Made by a program: the position numbers and the translations under genes. Shown piece by piece: positions 51,901 through 59,995 of a DNA stretch of 64,000 bases. Below the pieces are notes generated by a model. The model searched no databases. It had not been told where the DNA came from and saw only the letters and a list, made by a program, of their open reading frames with translations. Numbering within the stretch: position 1 is the first letter of the stretch; every line of letters begins with the position of its first letter. The stretch lies in NCBI GenBank assembly GCA_036489755.1, contig DASXFD010000032.1, positions 62,001-126,000 of the forward strand. Reading direction: 5' to 3'. The DNA is from JABFXX01 sp036489755 (GTDB taxonomy: Bacteria > Myxococcota_A > Polyangia > Haliangiales > Haliangiaceae).

Positions 51901-52042
51901 GATAGAAGCGCTTGATCGCGAACTGGCGCTCGAAGCCGGCGACGCCAAAAACTTTGGCGCGCCACACCGATCCGTTCGGTCCGCCGCCGATCGGCTCCAA
52001 GAGCTGGTATCGCCCGATGCGCTCCGTCGACGAGTCCGGCAC
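48932..52042 (-). CDS. Predicted pseudokinase with Pro-rich linker, GSAT repeats and PEGA-like domains
   Basis: A membrane protein of about 1,036 residues. The kinase fold keeps K44 (FAIKRF), N147 and DFG (160-162), but the catalytic loop reads HLGLAPTN (140-147) where HRDxKxxN is expected, so both the catalytic Asp and the Lys are lost. A 450-residue Pro-rich linker follows, then one membrane helix (KRWPLIAGVALIVAAGGG), GSAT repeats and an exposed end with PEGA-like folds (PPGARVFIDGADQGITPVKL). It may sense the periplasm and bind rather than phosphorylate. GTG 52042 has TACATT 8 nt upstream; a TTG at 52096 is the longer option. It converges on the FHA activator without a gap. Confidence 0.85.
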   Translation of the reverse strand: MPDSSTERIGRYQLLEPIGGGPNGSVWRAKVFGVAGFERQFAIKRFYPELTSSPQAAQALSAAARSYGSLEHPRIARMSEFGVAQGQTFTAIELVAGLDAARLVAESRLGGNGLAPGGSLALISQVARAVGYAHGRGLSHLGLAPTNVIVTVEGDVKVTDFGILGSTMSAHPVESPRLAQRIGYIAPEQLVGEATSAATDVYVLGVIAYELVTGQRAFYGDSPQAVAQAILAGPPADPPLPRPIVRVLARCLARSQFERFPDARAFADALDAALRVAPVPGTRKEAGAQVKTVLDRLAAMNDGSLSGMVALNVPPMMAPPATHHAPPGHQGDGASTNQFVRPDVPVPRPAPLIGPRSPGIATEPREPSPGATMPELPKPMMTVPGLVPPIPVPQGVGGAQPSPPAIPPVGSQTILGVSAARRPIPKIAKPGTIEIPRITAPGAKPSEPAPAPSAAAPFSPVSSPTLASPPPRAPEPPPLAPDEPATAPYATIAEDDPLLASFARLEPPARPLEPTETSPSIQIIRGSDPDLPRHRPGAHDTPTTEMPPDVVQELKKAAAEPGAYSNDPLVELSLEALAPVVESPNAGRATPPRRATPPAMPARTGPLPAPALSPHTLPAPTLNAHALPAPALGEDSLTVREGRSPLPPRRTTPAHDPDADVPTREVSPPIQDPALAALFDAPALVAVRARDVSPAAPRMPSPSPPSLVPAAEPVHATARGFAPGSGGFPPATSGIAPFGAPVQSTTPGLGPPAPPATFMLPSQRQTRKRWPLIAGVALIVAAGGGIAVWQLTGDEGTAAPAPHPSTSAGSSSHASHGSHAVAVGSAGSATTAGSAAGSATRGSATTMAGSATTAAGSATALAGSATTAAGSATTAAGSATTMVAAGSAKPAGMPTSDALQISSTPPGARVFIDGADQGITPVKLSGTADRHTMALLLADHDLYVAEVDGHGAFSIPLTEITPSGGPAGIKVIACKDKARYYVFVDGKPTGMTCPTERIHCTTGPHTVEVYDVVTETRRKWDIIVADTRLSYRVRIE
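49380..49580 (-). repeat. Coding tandem repeat (GSATT/AAGSAT units)
   Basis: About 200 bases built from near-copies of a 15-21 base unit coding Gly-Ser-Ala-Thr-Thr and Ala-Ala, inside the extracellular stalk of the pseudokinase. Units at the front are close copies of each other. Copy number probably changes by slippage. Confidence 0.7.
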
Positions 52043-52149
52043 CCGAAACGAATGTACCCGAGCAGCGCGGATGACGCGACGCGTTGGTGCACGCAATCAT
52101 TCGCGGTGCGAACTTGCCCTCGACGGCGAACGCTGGCACCACCGATCGC

Positions 52150-52851
52150 ATGGCGCGCCGTAAAGCGACTCCGGACCGAACAATGATCGTGCGCGAGGCG
52201 ACCGTCGCGTGGTCTCGCCGCACGCGCGGTGAAGGTGGCGACGAGCCCGACGAGCCCGAGGCGAAGCCCGAGCCGAAGTCCGAGCCCAAGTCCGAAAAGT
52301 CGGACACGCGCGCGGAGACCAAGTCGGACGATACGACGCCGCTGCCGATGAAGCCGGGCGATGCAAAGAAGCCGGACGCGAAACCTGAAACCAAAGACGC
52401 GAAGGACGCCAAGCCGAGCGAAGCGAAGATCCCTGATAGCGGGCCGACCGTGATCGCGCGCGCGCAGACCGAGACCGTCGCGATGCCGATCGTCGCGCAG
52501 AGCCGGCCGCCGGACATGCCGCACTCGGTGGCGCCGCCGCCACTCGTGCTCGGCGACGTCGAGAGCCCGACGCACATGCCGGGCCCCAAGGACATCCCGA
52601 GCGGCGAGCCGTCGGACCGCGCACCGGCGCCGGGCGTGGTTCCGCGCGGCGACTCGCGCTCGTTCCGCCGCAACCACGAGTTCGCGCTCGTCTACCGCGT
52701 CGGCACCTATGTGATCAGTCGGTTCGGAACCGTCGGCCAGCGCGGCCAGTGGCGGGTGGTCGAATACCCCACCTCGTCGTCGGCGAGCCACTCGTACGCG
52801 AAGGAATGCTCGCGATTCGTCTCGGAGGGTTTCTCGGACTATCGTGAATGA
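52150..52851 (+). CDS. WGR-like-domain protein with a charged linker
   Basis: A 233-residue protein. A Lys/Glu/Pro-rich low-complexity region (about 22-100, with KPEPKSEPKSEK) precedes a folded end (about 170-233): FALVYRVGTYVISRFGTVGQRGQWRVVEY and KECSRFVSEGFSDYRE follow the WGR pattern (wGRiGt-x-Gq, then A-x-x-F-x-K-GY-E), although the Trp is Phe-type here. WGR domains in PARPs and bacterial proteins bind nucleic acid. The start could also be ATG 52183. The lipase-like gene begins 8 bases before its stop. Confidence 0.55.
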   Translation: MARRKATPDRTMIVREATVAWSRRTRGEGGDEPDEPEAKPEPKSEPKSEKSDTRAETKSDDTTPLPMKPGDAKKPDAKPETKDAKDAKPSEAKIPDSGPTVIARAQTETVAMPIVAQSRPPDMPHSVAPPPLVLGDVESPTHMPGPKDIPSGEPSDRAPAPGVVPRGDSRSFRRNHEFALVYRVGTYVISRFGTVGQRGQWRVVEYPTSSSASHSYAKECSRFVSEGFSDYRE

Positions 52852-53692
52852 AGTGGTAGATGATTCTGGAAGGCGCAAGGCCCTCGCGCTGCGCTCCTCG
52901 TGGCTCGTGCGGTGGGCGCTCGAAGCGCCGAGTCGCTGGCTCGGCCGGCGCAGCATCATCGGCCAGGACGTCACCGGCGGTGCCGACGGCCTGAGCTATC
53001 TGCGCCATCTCGCGCGCGGCAACCGGCTGCGCCGTCGCGATGCGTTCGGCGAGTCCGCGCCCGAGACCCCGCCGGTGCTGCTCATCCATGGCTTCTTGGG
53101 CACGCGTGGCTCGATGTACATGCTCGAGCGCCGGCTCGTCGACGACGGCTTCGTCGTCGTGTCGTTCAACATCGGAACGCTCAACGTGCGGGACATCCGG
53201 CGCTCGGCGTTTCTGATCCATCGCAAGATCGAGCGGATCTTGGCGCAGACGCCGTCACAGAAGATCGACATCATCGGCCATTCGATGGGCGGCCTGATCG
53301 GCCTCTACTACATCAAGAAGCTCGGCGGCCACACGCGCGTGCGCAAGCTGGTCATGATGGGCACGCCGGTGCGCGGCACGTGGGCGGCGCTGGCCGGCGT
53401 GGTCACGCTCGGCCTGTGGTCGACGTCGTCCTGGCAATTGCTGCCGCGGAGCCGATTCCTCGACGAGCTCGCGCAAGGGCCCATACCACCCGGCGTCGAG
53501 GTGTCGACGATCGCGGCCGCACGCGACTGGGTGGTGCCGCTGCAGACCACGCGGCTCGCGGGCGCCAACGCGGTCACCGTACCGCTCGGCCATTCGAGCC
53601 TGGTCGTTTCCGAAGAGGTATACCGGCGGGTCGTCAACACCCTCCGGCCGCCGCGCGATATGTCGGTGGAGGATGTTCCGGCAACTGATTGA
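52844..53692 (+). CDS. Lipase-like alpha/beta hydrolase
   Basis: A 282-residue alpha/beta hydrolase with the oxyanion segment LLIHGFLGTRGSMYML, nucleophile Ser in the elbow IIGHSMGGLIG, and a His in PLGHSSLVV. The order and spacing resemble bacterial triacylglycerol lipases and their PGAP1-like relatives. No signal peptide is seen, so it is probably cytoplasmic or peripherally bound. GTG 52844 lies inside the upstream gene's end, so the two are coupled. Confidence 0.85.
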   Translation: MNEVVDDSGRRKALALRSSWLVRWALEAPSRWLGRRSIIGQDVTGGADGLSYLRHLARGNRLRRRDAFGESAPETPPVLLIHGFLGTRGSMYMLERRLVDDGFVVVSFNIGTLNVRDIRRSAFLIHRKIERILAQTPSQKIDIIGHSMGGLIGLYYIKKLGGHTRVRKLVMMGTPVRGTWAALAGVVTLGLWSTSSWQLLPRSRFLDELAQGPIPPGVEVSTIAAARDWVVPLQTTRLAGANAVTVPLGHSSLVVSEEVYRRVVNTLRPPRDMSVEDVPATD

Positions 53693-53702
53693 GGTCGTTT
53701 GC

Positions 53703-53732
53703 TTGCACCGAACTCGCGTTGAGCACTAGAAT
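53703..53732 (+). promoter_or_regulatory. Predicted sigma70-type promoter (TTGCAC-N18-TAGAAT)
   Basis: TTGCAC at 53703-53708, an 18-base spacer and TAGAAT at 53727-53732, 18 nt before the FHA-PATAN gene's ATG. This is the only well-formed two-box promoter with a short leader in this part. Confidence 0.45.
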
Positions 53733-53750
53733 TTTCGAGTCCTTGCGCCA

Positions 53751-54683
<933 letters not shown>

Positions 54684-54688
54684 CGCGG

Positions 54689-54694
54689 TAGACT
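54689..54694 (+). promoter_or_regulatory. -10 box TAGACT, 6 nt from GTG
   Basis: TAGACT ends 6 nt before GTG 54701. AGGAG fills the gap, too near the GTG for a normal ribosome site, so a leaderless start is likelier. Confidence 0.45.
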
Positions 54695-54700
54695 AGGAGC

Positions 54701-55117
54701 GTGGCGCCCGCACAGGTTCGGGTCGAAACGCTCGACGACATCGATCGCCTGCGCTCGCCGTACCGCGGCGTGTGCACGGGCCGGTCGAGGCTGCGCCTGA
54801 CCGTCTCGATCGCGCCGCGCGGGATGCTCCCATGCGAGGTCACCATCGACGTCGACGACGCGATCGTCGAGGTTTGCGATCATCGCAGCTGCTTCGTGGT
54901 CTCGGGGATCGAGCAGCTGTTCGTCGTCGAGCGCCAGCCGCCCGCATGGCGATTCCTGACGTGGTTCGGCGTGTTCGCGCGGCGTCACGGCCGCAGCGAT
55001 CGGCTGCTGCTCGAGACGCCCGACGGGCGCGTCGCGCGCTTCGTCGAGCGGCTGATCGAAGAGCGGCTCGGGCTTCGCGACGAGCGCGTCCGCGGCGAAG
55101 CTCGGCTCGCGTACTAG
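54701..55117 (+). CDS. Hypothetical protein
   Basis: A 138-residue soluble protein I do not recognise. It has no signal peptide. The core (RLRLTVSIAPRGMLPCEVTIDVDDAIVEV at about 29-57) is beta-rich and holds three cysteines; the end is an Arg/Glu-rich helix (RFVERLIEERLGLRDERVRG). It follows FHA-PATAN by 17 bases but has its own -10 box. Start GTG 54701. Confidence 0.55.
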   Translation: MAPAQVRVETLDDIDRLRSPYRGVCTGRSRLRLTVSIAPRGMLPCEVTIDVDDAIVEVCDHRSCFVVSGIEQLFVVERQPPAWRFLTWFGVFARRHGRSDRLLLETPDGRVARFVERLIEERLGLRDERVRGEARLAY

Positions 55118-55222
55118 CCAGTTGTCGTCGGGGCTAGTTGGCGCACGATCGGTGCGAGAACGTGATACGACGGCTGTCGTGAGCGAGGACGGCGTTCCCG
55201 AGCGCGAAGCGCGAGGACGAAA

Positions 55223-56005
55223 ATGACGATTCGCGAGGCGGCGTCGGTGATTTTGCTGCGGCCGGCCGGCAGCCATTTCGAGGTGTTCTTGTTGCGGCGT
55301 CACCGCGGCGCGAGCTTCATGGCGAGCTCGTACGTGTTTCCCGGCGGCGCGGCCGAGCCCGGTGAAGACGCGCGTACCGCGGCCGTTCGCGAGCTGTTCG
55401 AAGAAGCCGGCGTGTTGCTCGCACGCGACTTCGGCCAGTCGGCCGAGACGCTCGAGATGTTGTCGCAGGAGCGCATGCGCGCTCGCATCCTCGCCGGCAC
55501 GCCCGCCGCGGCGGTGTTGAAGGTCGCCGGCCTCACGTGGTCGCCCGACGTGCTCGTGCCGTGGGCGCACTGGATCACGCCGTCGATCGAGCCGAAGCGA
55601 TTTTCGGCGCGGTTCTTCGTGACCGAGCTGCCGGCGGGCCAAGACCCACAGTTCGATGCGACCGAGACGGTCGATCAAGTTTGGGTCACGCCGGCGCAGG
55701 CGCTCGCTCGCGCCGAGGAGCTCGCGTTGCCGCCGCCGCAGGTGCGTACGTGCTGGGAGCTCTCGCAGCTCCGGACGATCGCCGACGTGATGGCGGCCGC
55801 GCGCAAGCGCGCCGAGGAGCCGCATCCGATCATGCCGCGGCTGTCACCGACGGGCGGCGAGCCGTGCTTGCTGTTGCCGTGGGATCCCGACTACACGGTG
55901 ACCGGCACGGGCGAGGCGACGCCGCTGACATATCGGCCGGCGTGGGCGATCGGGCCGAGCCGCTTCTATCGCGACGGCGCGACCTGGAAGCACGTCGAGG
56001 GCTAG
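55223..56005 (+). CDS. Nudix hydrolase (NUDT19-like)
   Basis: A 260-residue Nudix protein with a perfect box GGAAEPGEDARTAAVRELFEEAGV (about 41-64) and an extended middle part between box and C-terminus, as in the peroxisomal CoA diphosphatase NUDT19 and its bacterial relatives: PWAHWITPSIEPKRFSARFFVTEL. Probable substrates are CoA esters. ATG 55223 follows a 105-base gap with no recognisable leader feature. It sits 4 bases before the GH35-like gene. Confidence 0.85.
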   Translation: MTIREAASVILLRPAGSHFEVFLLRRHRGASFMASSYVFPGGAAEPGEDARTAAVRELFEEAGVLLARDFGQSAETLEMLSQERMRARILAGTPAAAVLKVAGLTWSPDVLVPWAHWITPSIEPKRFSARFFVTELPAGQDPQFDATETVDQVWVTPAQALARAEELALPPPQVRTCWELSQLRTIADVMAAARKRAEEPHPIMPRLSPTGGEPCLLLPWDPDYTVTGTGEATPLTYRPAWAIGPSRFYRDGATWKHVEG

Positions 56006-56008
56006 CGC

Positions 56009-57760
56009 GTGGCGCGGGCTGTCTACGCCGGCGCGCTTCACTACTGGCGGCTCGAGCCCGCGTCATGGGCGCCGTGTCTGCGCGCGATGCACGATGTTGG
56101 TTTCACGCACGTCGAGACGCCGGTGCCGTGGCGCGTCCACGAGCCGGCGCGCGGTCAGCTGCAATGGGCCGGCGCGCGCGATCTCGTGCGGTTCGTCGAG
56201 CTGGCTCGCGCGGCGGGCCTCGGCGTCGTGTTGCGGCTCGGTCCGATCGCGGGAGCCGAGCTGACGAGCTTTGGAATTCCCGACTGGGTGCTCGCCGAGC
56301 CGGCGTGTCGCGCGGTGACGTCGCGTGGCACGCCCGCGTGGTTGCCGGCACCGCCGCGCGCGTTTCCGATCCCGTCGCTCGCGAGCGCGGCATTTCGCGC
56401 GCACGTGCGAGCGTGGTTCGACAGTGTCGCGAGGGTCGTGCCGAAAGCGGCGATCAGCGCGATCGCGCTCGAGCGCGCGCAGCTGGTTCGCACCGGTGCG
56501 TACGACGTCGACTACCACCCCGACGCGCTCGCGTGGTTCGCCGAGGTCGCGGGCGAAGACGCGACCGTGCCGCGCGCGTGGTCGCGCGAGCATGCGGCCG
56601 CGTGCGTGCGGTGGGTGCAGTTCCGCGCCGAGTACGCCGATCGCGCGCACCGCGAATGGTCCACGATGCTCGACGACGTCGGGCTCGGCGCCGTCGAGCG
56701 CATCGACCTGGCGCCGCTCTCGTACGCCGCTCGATCTGCGCTGCGCGACGTCCACGTGCCGGCCGGCTCGGTCGCGCAATGCGGCGTCGGGCTCGTGCCG
56801 TGGTTGCCGCCCGACGAGCTCGCCGCGGCCGACGGCGCGCCACACGTCGAGCGCGATCGCTTGATCGCGTCGCTCGTCGCCGCGCGCGGCTTCGATCTGG
56901 TGATGGCCGTCGAGCGCGATCGATATTGCGGCGGGGCGATCGATCGTGACGGTCGCGTGCGGGCGCCTTGGTTGCGGCCGCTGCTGGCCGCGCTCGCCGA
57001 GGTCGATTGGCCGTCGTTGCGCCGCGCCACGCCGATCGCGCTCGTCGACGTATGCGCCGATTGGCGGTTCGGGATCGCGAGCTGCTTCGTCGATCCGATG
57101 CCCGACGTGCTCGCCGAGCTGCTCGCGCTCGGTCCGGGCGGCGCCGCCGAGCTCGGCGATGACGCCGGCGCGATCGCCGTTCGGCGCTGGCACGTCGCGG
57201 TGCGCCGTGCGCTCGAGCTCGCACAGGTTCCATACACGATCGTCGACGAGCGCACGTCCGCCGACGAGCTTGCCGGCTATCGCGCGGTGATCGCGCCGAC
57301 GCTCGAGCGTGTCGACCGCGGCTTGTGGCAGACGTTGCGCGAGCTCGCCGATGGCAAGCGCACGATCGTCGTGATCGGTCCGGGCACGCCGGTGCGCGAC
57401 GAATTCGATCGCCCGCTAGACGGCGCGGCGCCGCGACGGATGGGCCGGCTCGAGCCGGGCTCGCTCGACGATCTCGCCGGGCTCGCCGGCGCACTCGGCG
57501 AGCTTGCGGGCGAGCTGCCGGAGGCGTGGCAAGTCGAGCGGCCGAACAGCGTGCGCAGCGCCGTGTTTTGCGATGCCGCGGGCACGCCGCGCATCGTGCT
57601 CGTGCTCGCCGACGGTGGTGCGCCGATCGCGGCGACGCTGCTCGCCGATCCATCGTGCACGCGCGTGCGCGATGTGCTCACCGGCGAGCACGTGCCGGTT
57701 CACGACGGTCGCGTCGCGTTGACCGTCGCCGGCGCCTGCGTGCTCGTGCCCGAGACGTAG
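56009..57760 (+). CDS. GH35-like beta-galactosidase-family protein, active site degenerate
   Basis: A 583-residue cytoplasmic protein (no signal). The barrel start matches GH35: GALHYWRLEPASWAPCLRAMHDVGFTHVETPVPWRVHEPARG, then LARAAGLGVVLRLGPIAGAELTSFGIPDW. Where GH35 enzymes have the acid/base in ENEYG, this protein has ALERAQ (about residue 152-157), so the Asn-Glu pair is gone. The C-terminal half (about 330-583) has no clear match. It is either inactive, or binds a sugar, or uses another residue. It lies 4 bases after the Nudix gene; start GTG 56009. Confidence 0.7.
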   Translation: MARAVYAGALHYWRLEPASWAPCLRAMHDVGFTHVETPVPWRVHEPARGQLQWAGARDLVRFVELARAAGLGVVLRLGPIAGAELTSFGIPDWVLAEPACRAVTSRGTPAWLPAPPRAFPIPSLASAAFRAHVRAWFDSVARVVPKAAISAIALERAQLVRTGAYDVDYHPDALAWFAEVAGEDATVPRAWSREHAAACVRWVQFRAEYADRAHREWSTMLDDVGLGAVERIDLAPLSYAARSALRDVHVPAGSVAQCGVGLVPWLPPDELAAADGAPHVERDRLIASLVAARGFDLVMAVERDRYCGGAIDRDGRVRAPWLRPLLAALAEVDWPSLRRATPIALVDVCADWRFGIASCFVDPMPDVLAELLALGPGGAAELGDDAGAIAVRRWHVAVRRALELAQVPYTIVDERTSADELAGYRAVIAPTLERVDRGLWQTLRELADGKRTIVVIGPGTPVRDEFDRPLDGAAPRRMGRLEPGSLDDLAGLAGALGELAGELPEAWQVERPNSVRSAVFCDAAGTPRIVLVLADGGAPIAATLLADPSCTRVRDVLTGEHVPVHDGRVALTVAGACVLVPET

Positions 57761-57772
57761 TATCGTCGAATC

Positions 57773-58303
57773 GTGTCGAGGTGGCTGACACTCGGGGCGG
57801 TGGTGTTGCTCGCGTGCGGGCGGATCGGCTTTAGCGAGCTCGGTCCCGGCGGCGGTGGCGACGACGGCGATGACGACGGCAGCGGTAGTGGCAGCGGCAG
57901 CGGCAGTCAACACGGCAGCAACGGCAGCGGCAGCGGCAGCGGCAGCGGGACCACCGACGACTTCGGCTGCACCGGCGGCTCCGGCAGCAGTTGCCAATGC
58001 GGCAGCGACATCTTGGACGACTGCAACCTCGACTGCCCCGGCGGTGGCTGCACGATGACCTGCGACGCCCCGATCTGCATGCTCGACTGCAGCGGCGGCG
58101 ACTGCACGTTCGATTGCAACGGCGACGCCATGTGCGAGATCACGTGCGATGGCGGCGCCTGCACGTTCGACGCGACGCAAGAAGCGGCCATCTACGGGAT
58201 GTGCAGCGACGGCTGCTCGGGAAGCTGCTCGGCGGGTACGACCTGCATGGTCGAGTGCGGCGAAGGCTTCTGCCCGTGTACGGGCGGCGGCTGCGACCTG
58301 TGA
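57773..58303 (+). CDS. Very Cys-rich secreted lipoprotein with Gly-Ser spacer
   Basis: A 176-residue lipoprotein (signal SRWLTLGAVVLLACG). A Gly/Asp part and a (Gly-Ser)n spacer (about 25-60) precede a domain with 22 cysteines in about 110 residues, mostly in short CxxxC-type turns (GGCTMTCDAPICMLDCSGGDC). This is like the metal- or disulfide-rich secreted domains common in myxobacteria. No named family is recognised. GTG 57773 has TAGTAT 9 nt upstream. It ends against the AI-2E family gene with no gap. Confidence 0.65.
   Translation: MSRWLTLGAVVLLACGRIGFSELGPGGGGDDGDDDGSGSGSGSGSQHGSNGSGSGSGSGTTDDFGCTGGSGSSCQCGSDILDDCNLDCPGGGCTMTCDAPICMLDCSGGDCTFDCNGDAMCEITCDGGACTFDATQEAAIYGMCSDGCSGSCSAGTTCMVECGEGFCPCTGGGCDL
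57876..57951 (+). repeat. GGCAGC tandem repeat (Gly-Ser spacer)
   Basis: Near-perfect GGCAGC hexamers coding alternating Gly-Ser in the Cys-rich lipoprotein. It is a likely slippage site that would lengthen or shorten the stalk in frame. Confidence 0.7.
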
Positions 58304-59518
58304 TCAGTCGTCTTTGTGCTGCGCGATCGCGGTCAGCTCGGCGGAAACTTTGCGGCTGTCGTTCTCGTTCGCTTTGATCGTCTCGGCGAGGCGCTCGGCG
58401 ATCGCGACCGCTTCGTCGACGGGTGCGCCCTCGGACAGCTGCTCGTAGATCCGCTCGGCCTTGTGATCGCGCGCGCGCACGGCGTCGTCGATGTGATCGC
58501 CCGGAAGCTCGACGCGCGTCTCGCGCAGGATCATGTGCAGGCCGGCCGCGACGGGCAGCGCGAGTAGCGCGCCGAGGATGCCGAGCAGCGTGCCGCCGAC
58601 GAGCAGCGCGACGAGCACGACCGCGGGCGACAGCCGCAGCGTGCGGCCGTAGACGCGCGGTACGAGGATGCGGCTCTCGAACTCTTGATAGAGGAACATC
58701 GCGGCCGCGACGATCAGTAGTGCGGCGGTGCCTTGCCCGCTCACCGACACGATCGCCGGCGCGCTCGCGAGGTAGCCACCGATGAACGGGATGACGTCGG
58801 TGAGCCCGGCAAACATCGCGAGCGCGAGCGCGTCCTCGACGTGAAACGCGGTGAGCAGGGCGAACGTGAAGATCGCGATCGCGACCGATGTGATCACCTG
58901 GCCGCGCATGTAGCCGCCGACGATCACCTTCATCTCGAGCAGGATCCTCGACAGCTTGATGTGCTGGTGGCGCGGCACGAGCACGTACAACAGCGACTTC
59001 GCGCGGCCCGGATCGGCGAGCAAGTACAGGGCGAGGAACAGCGTCGTGACGCCGTAGCCGACCGCGCCGAGAATGTCGCCCGACGCGGCGAGCAGCCAGT
59101 TGCCGGCGCGCTTGACGAGATCGTCGAGCGGCACCGCGCGCACGGTGTTGGCGACCGGCACGCCGAGCTTGTAGTGCTGCAGCCACTCGACGAGCTTTCG
59201 GCGCTCGGCCGGCGCCGTATCGATGATGCGTTGCAGCTGGTCGACGAGCGGTGGGATCGTGAGCGCGAAGATCGCCGCGATGCCGACCGCGATGAGCAGG
59301 AAGATCAGCGCCAGCGCGCGGCCTCGGCCGAACCCGCGGCGCTCGAGCCACGCGACGAGCGGATCGAACGTGCCGACGAGCACCAGCGCGACGATCAACA
59401 CGAGCGCGACGTTCCACAGCCGCACCGCGAGCCACACCGCGGCGATGCTGACGAGCGCCAGTACGAACGTGCGCGCCGACAGCTCGATCCGGATCGCGCG
59501 TGGCCGATCGTCGCTCAC
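58304..59518 (-). CDS. AI-2E-family (UPF0118) permease
   Basis: A 404-residue membrane protein of the AI-2E exporter/PerM family, with about eight helices. The family patterns are FDPLVAWLERRGFGRGRALAL at the second helix, GGYMRGQVITSVAIAIF, and FAGLTDVIPFIGGYLAS in the core. The C-terminal 70 residues are a charged tail (ERIYEQLSEGAPVDEAVAIAERLAE), longer than usual. The transported compound is unknown; some members carry Na+ or autoinducer-2. GTG 59518 has TACTAT exactly 6 nt upstream; the open frame reaching 59995 overlaps the receiver gene and is not used. Confidence 0.88.
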   Translation of the reverse strand: MSDDRPRAIRIELSARTFVLALVSIAAVWLAVRLWNVALVLIVALVLVGTFDPLVAWLERRGFGRGRALALIFLLIAVGIAAIFALTIPPLVDQLQRIIDTAPAERRKLVEWLQHYKLGVPVANTVRAVPLDDLVKRAGNWLLAASGDILGAVGYGVTTLFLALYLLADPGRAKSLLYVLVPRHQHIKLSRILLEMKVIVGGYMRGQVITSVAIAIFTFALLTAFHVEDALALAMFAGLTDVIPFIGGYLASAPAIVSVSGQGTAALLIVAAAMFLYQEFESRILVPRVYGRTLRLSPAVVLVALLVGGTLLGILGALLALPVAAGLHMILRETRVELPGDHIDDAVRARDHKAERIYEQLSEGAPVDEAVAIAERLAETIKANENDSRKVSAELTAIAQHKDD

Positions 59519-59524
59519 GCGCAG

Positions 59525-59530
59525 ATAGTA
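59525..59530 (-). promoter_or_regulatory. -10 box TACTAT, 6 nt from GTG
   Basis: TACTAT ends 6 nt before GTG 59518, inside the 14-base gap after the receiver gene. The same hexamer and spacing occur at GTG 12977. Confidence 0.5.
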
Positions 59531-59532
59531 CG

Positions 59533-59937
59533 TCAGATGTTGTGCGCGAGATCGGTCGGTTCTTCGTCGGCGAACTCGGCGATCAGGCGAACCGGCCGCG
59601 GCTCGACGTGGCGCGCGAGGATCGCGACGAGCTCGTCGACGTCGAACGGCTTCGGCAGGAACGCGGCGGCGCCGATGTGCGCGGAGATTTCTGGTGCGCT
59701 CGGCGAGCTCGACACGAGCACGAGCGGCGGCGGATCCGGCAGCGCCTGCAAGCTGCGCGATAGCTCGACCGCGACGTCCGGCTCGGCATCGACGACGATC
59801 ACGTCGATGCCGCCCTCGCTCGTTCGCGAGAACGCATCGCGCGCGGTCAGCGCACCGAGCACTTCGTGTCCCGCTTCCCTCACCGCCGCCCCTACCCGAT
59901 GTTCTGGTTCGGTTTCGACGAGAAGGATACTGCCCAT
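59533..59937 (-). CDS. Single-domain receiver
   Basis: A 134-residue receiver-like protein. Phospho-acceptor D50 (VIVVDAEPD) and Lys in FLPKPFDVDEL are present; the acidic pair of the pocket is VETEP (E8, E10) instead of DD, so phosphorylation may be weak. The tail (about 115-134) is acidic. TACGCT lies 8 nt before ATG 59937. It lies between the kinase-ATPase gene (58 bases upstream) and the permease (14 bases). Confidence 0.75.
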   Translation of the reverse strand: MGSILLVETEPEHRVGAAVREAGHEVLGALTARDAFSRTSEGGIDVIVVDAEPDVAVELSRSLQALPDPPPLVLVSSSPSAPEISAHIGAAAFLPKPFDVDELVAILARHVEPRPVRLIAEFADEEPTDLAHNI

Positions 59938-59995
59938 CGCGTACGAGCGTACCGCGACGGTCCGCGTCGCAAGGTCCCGGTGCAGCGAATTTCAT

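Noticed and set aside
49223..52186. Open frame of about 990 codons opposite the pseudokinase
   Set aside because: Shadow of the pseudokinase; the plus-strand translation has no signature and no promoter-like start.
55118..55222. Regulatory RNA or tRNA in the 105-base gap before the Nudix gene
   Set aside because: No cloverleaf, riboswitch-like pattern or strong hairpin could be drawn.
57876..57951. GGCAGC repeat as a non-coding element
   Set aside because: It is in frame as Gly-Ser inside a lipoprotein.
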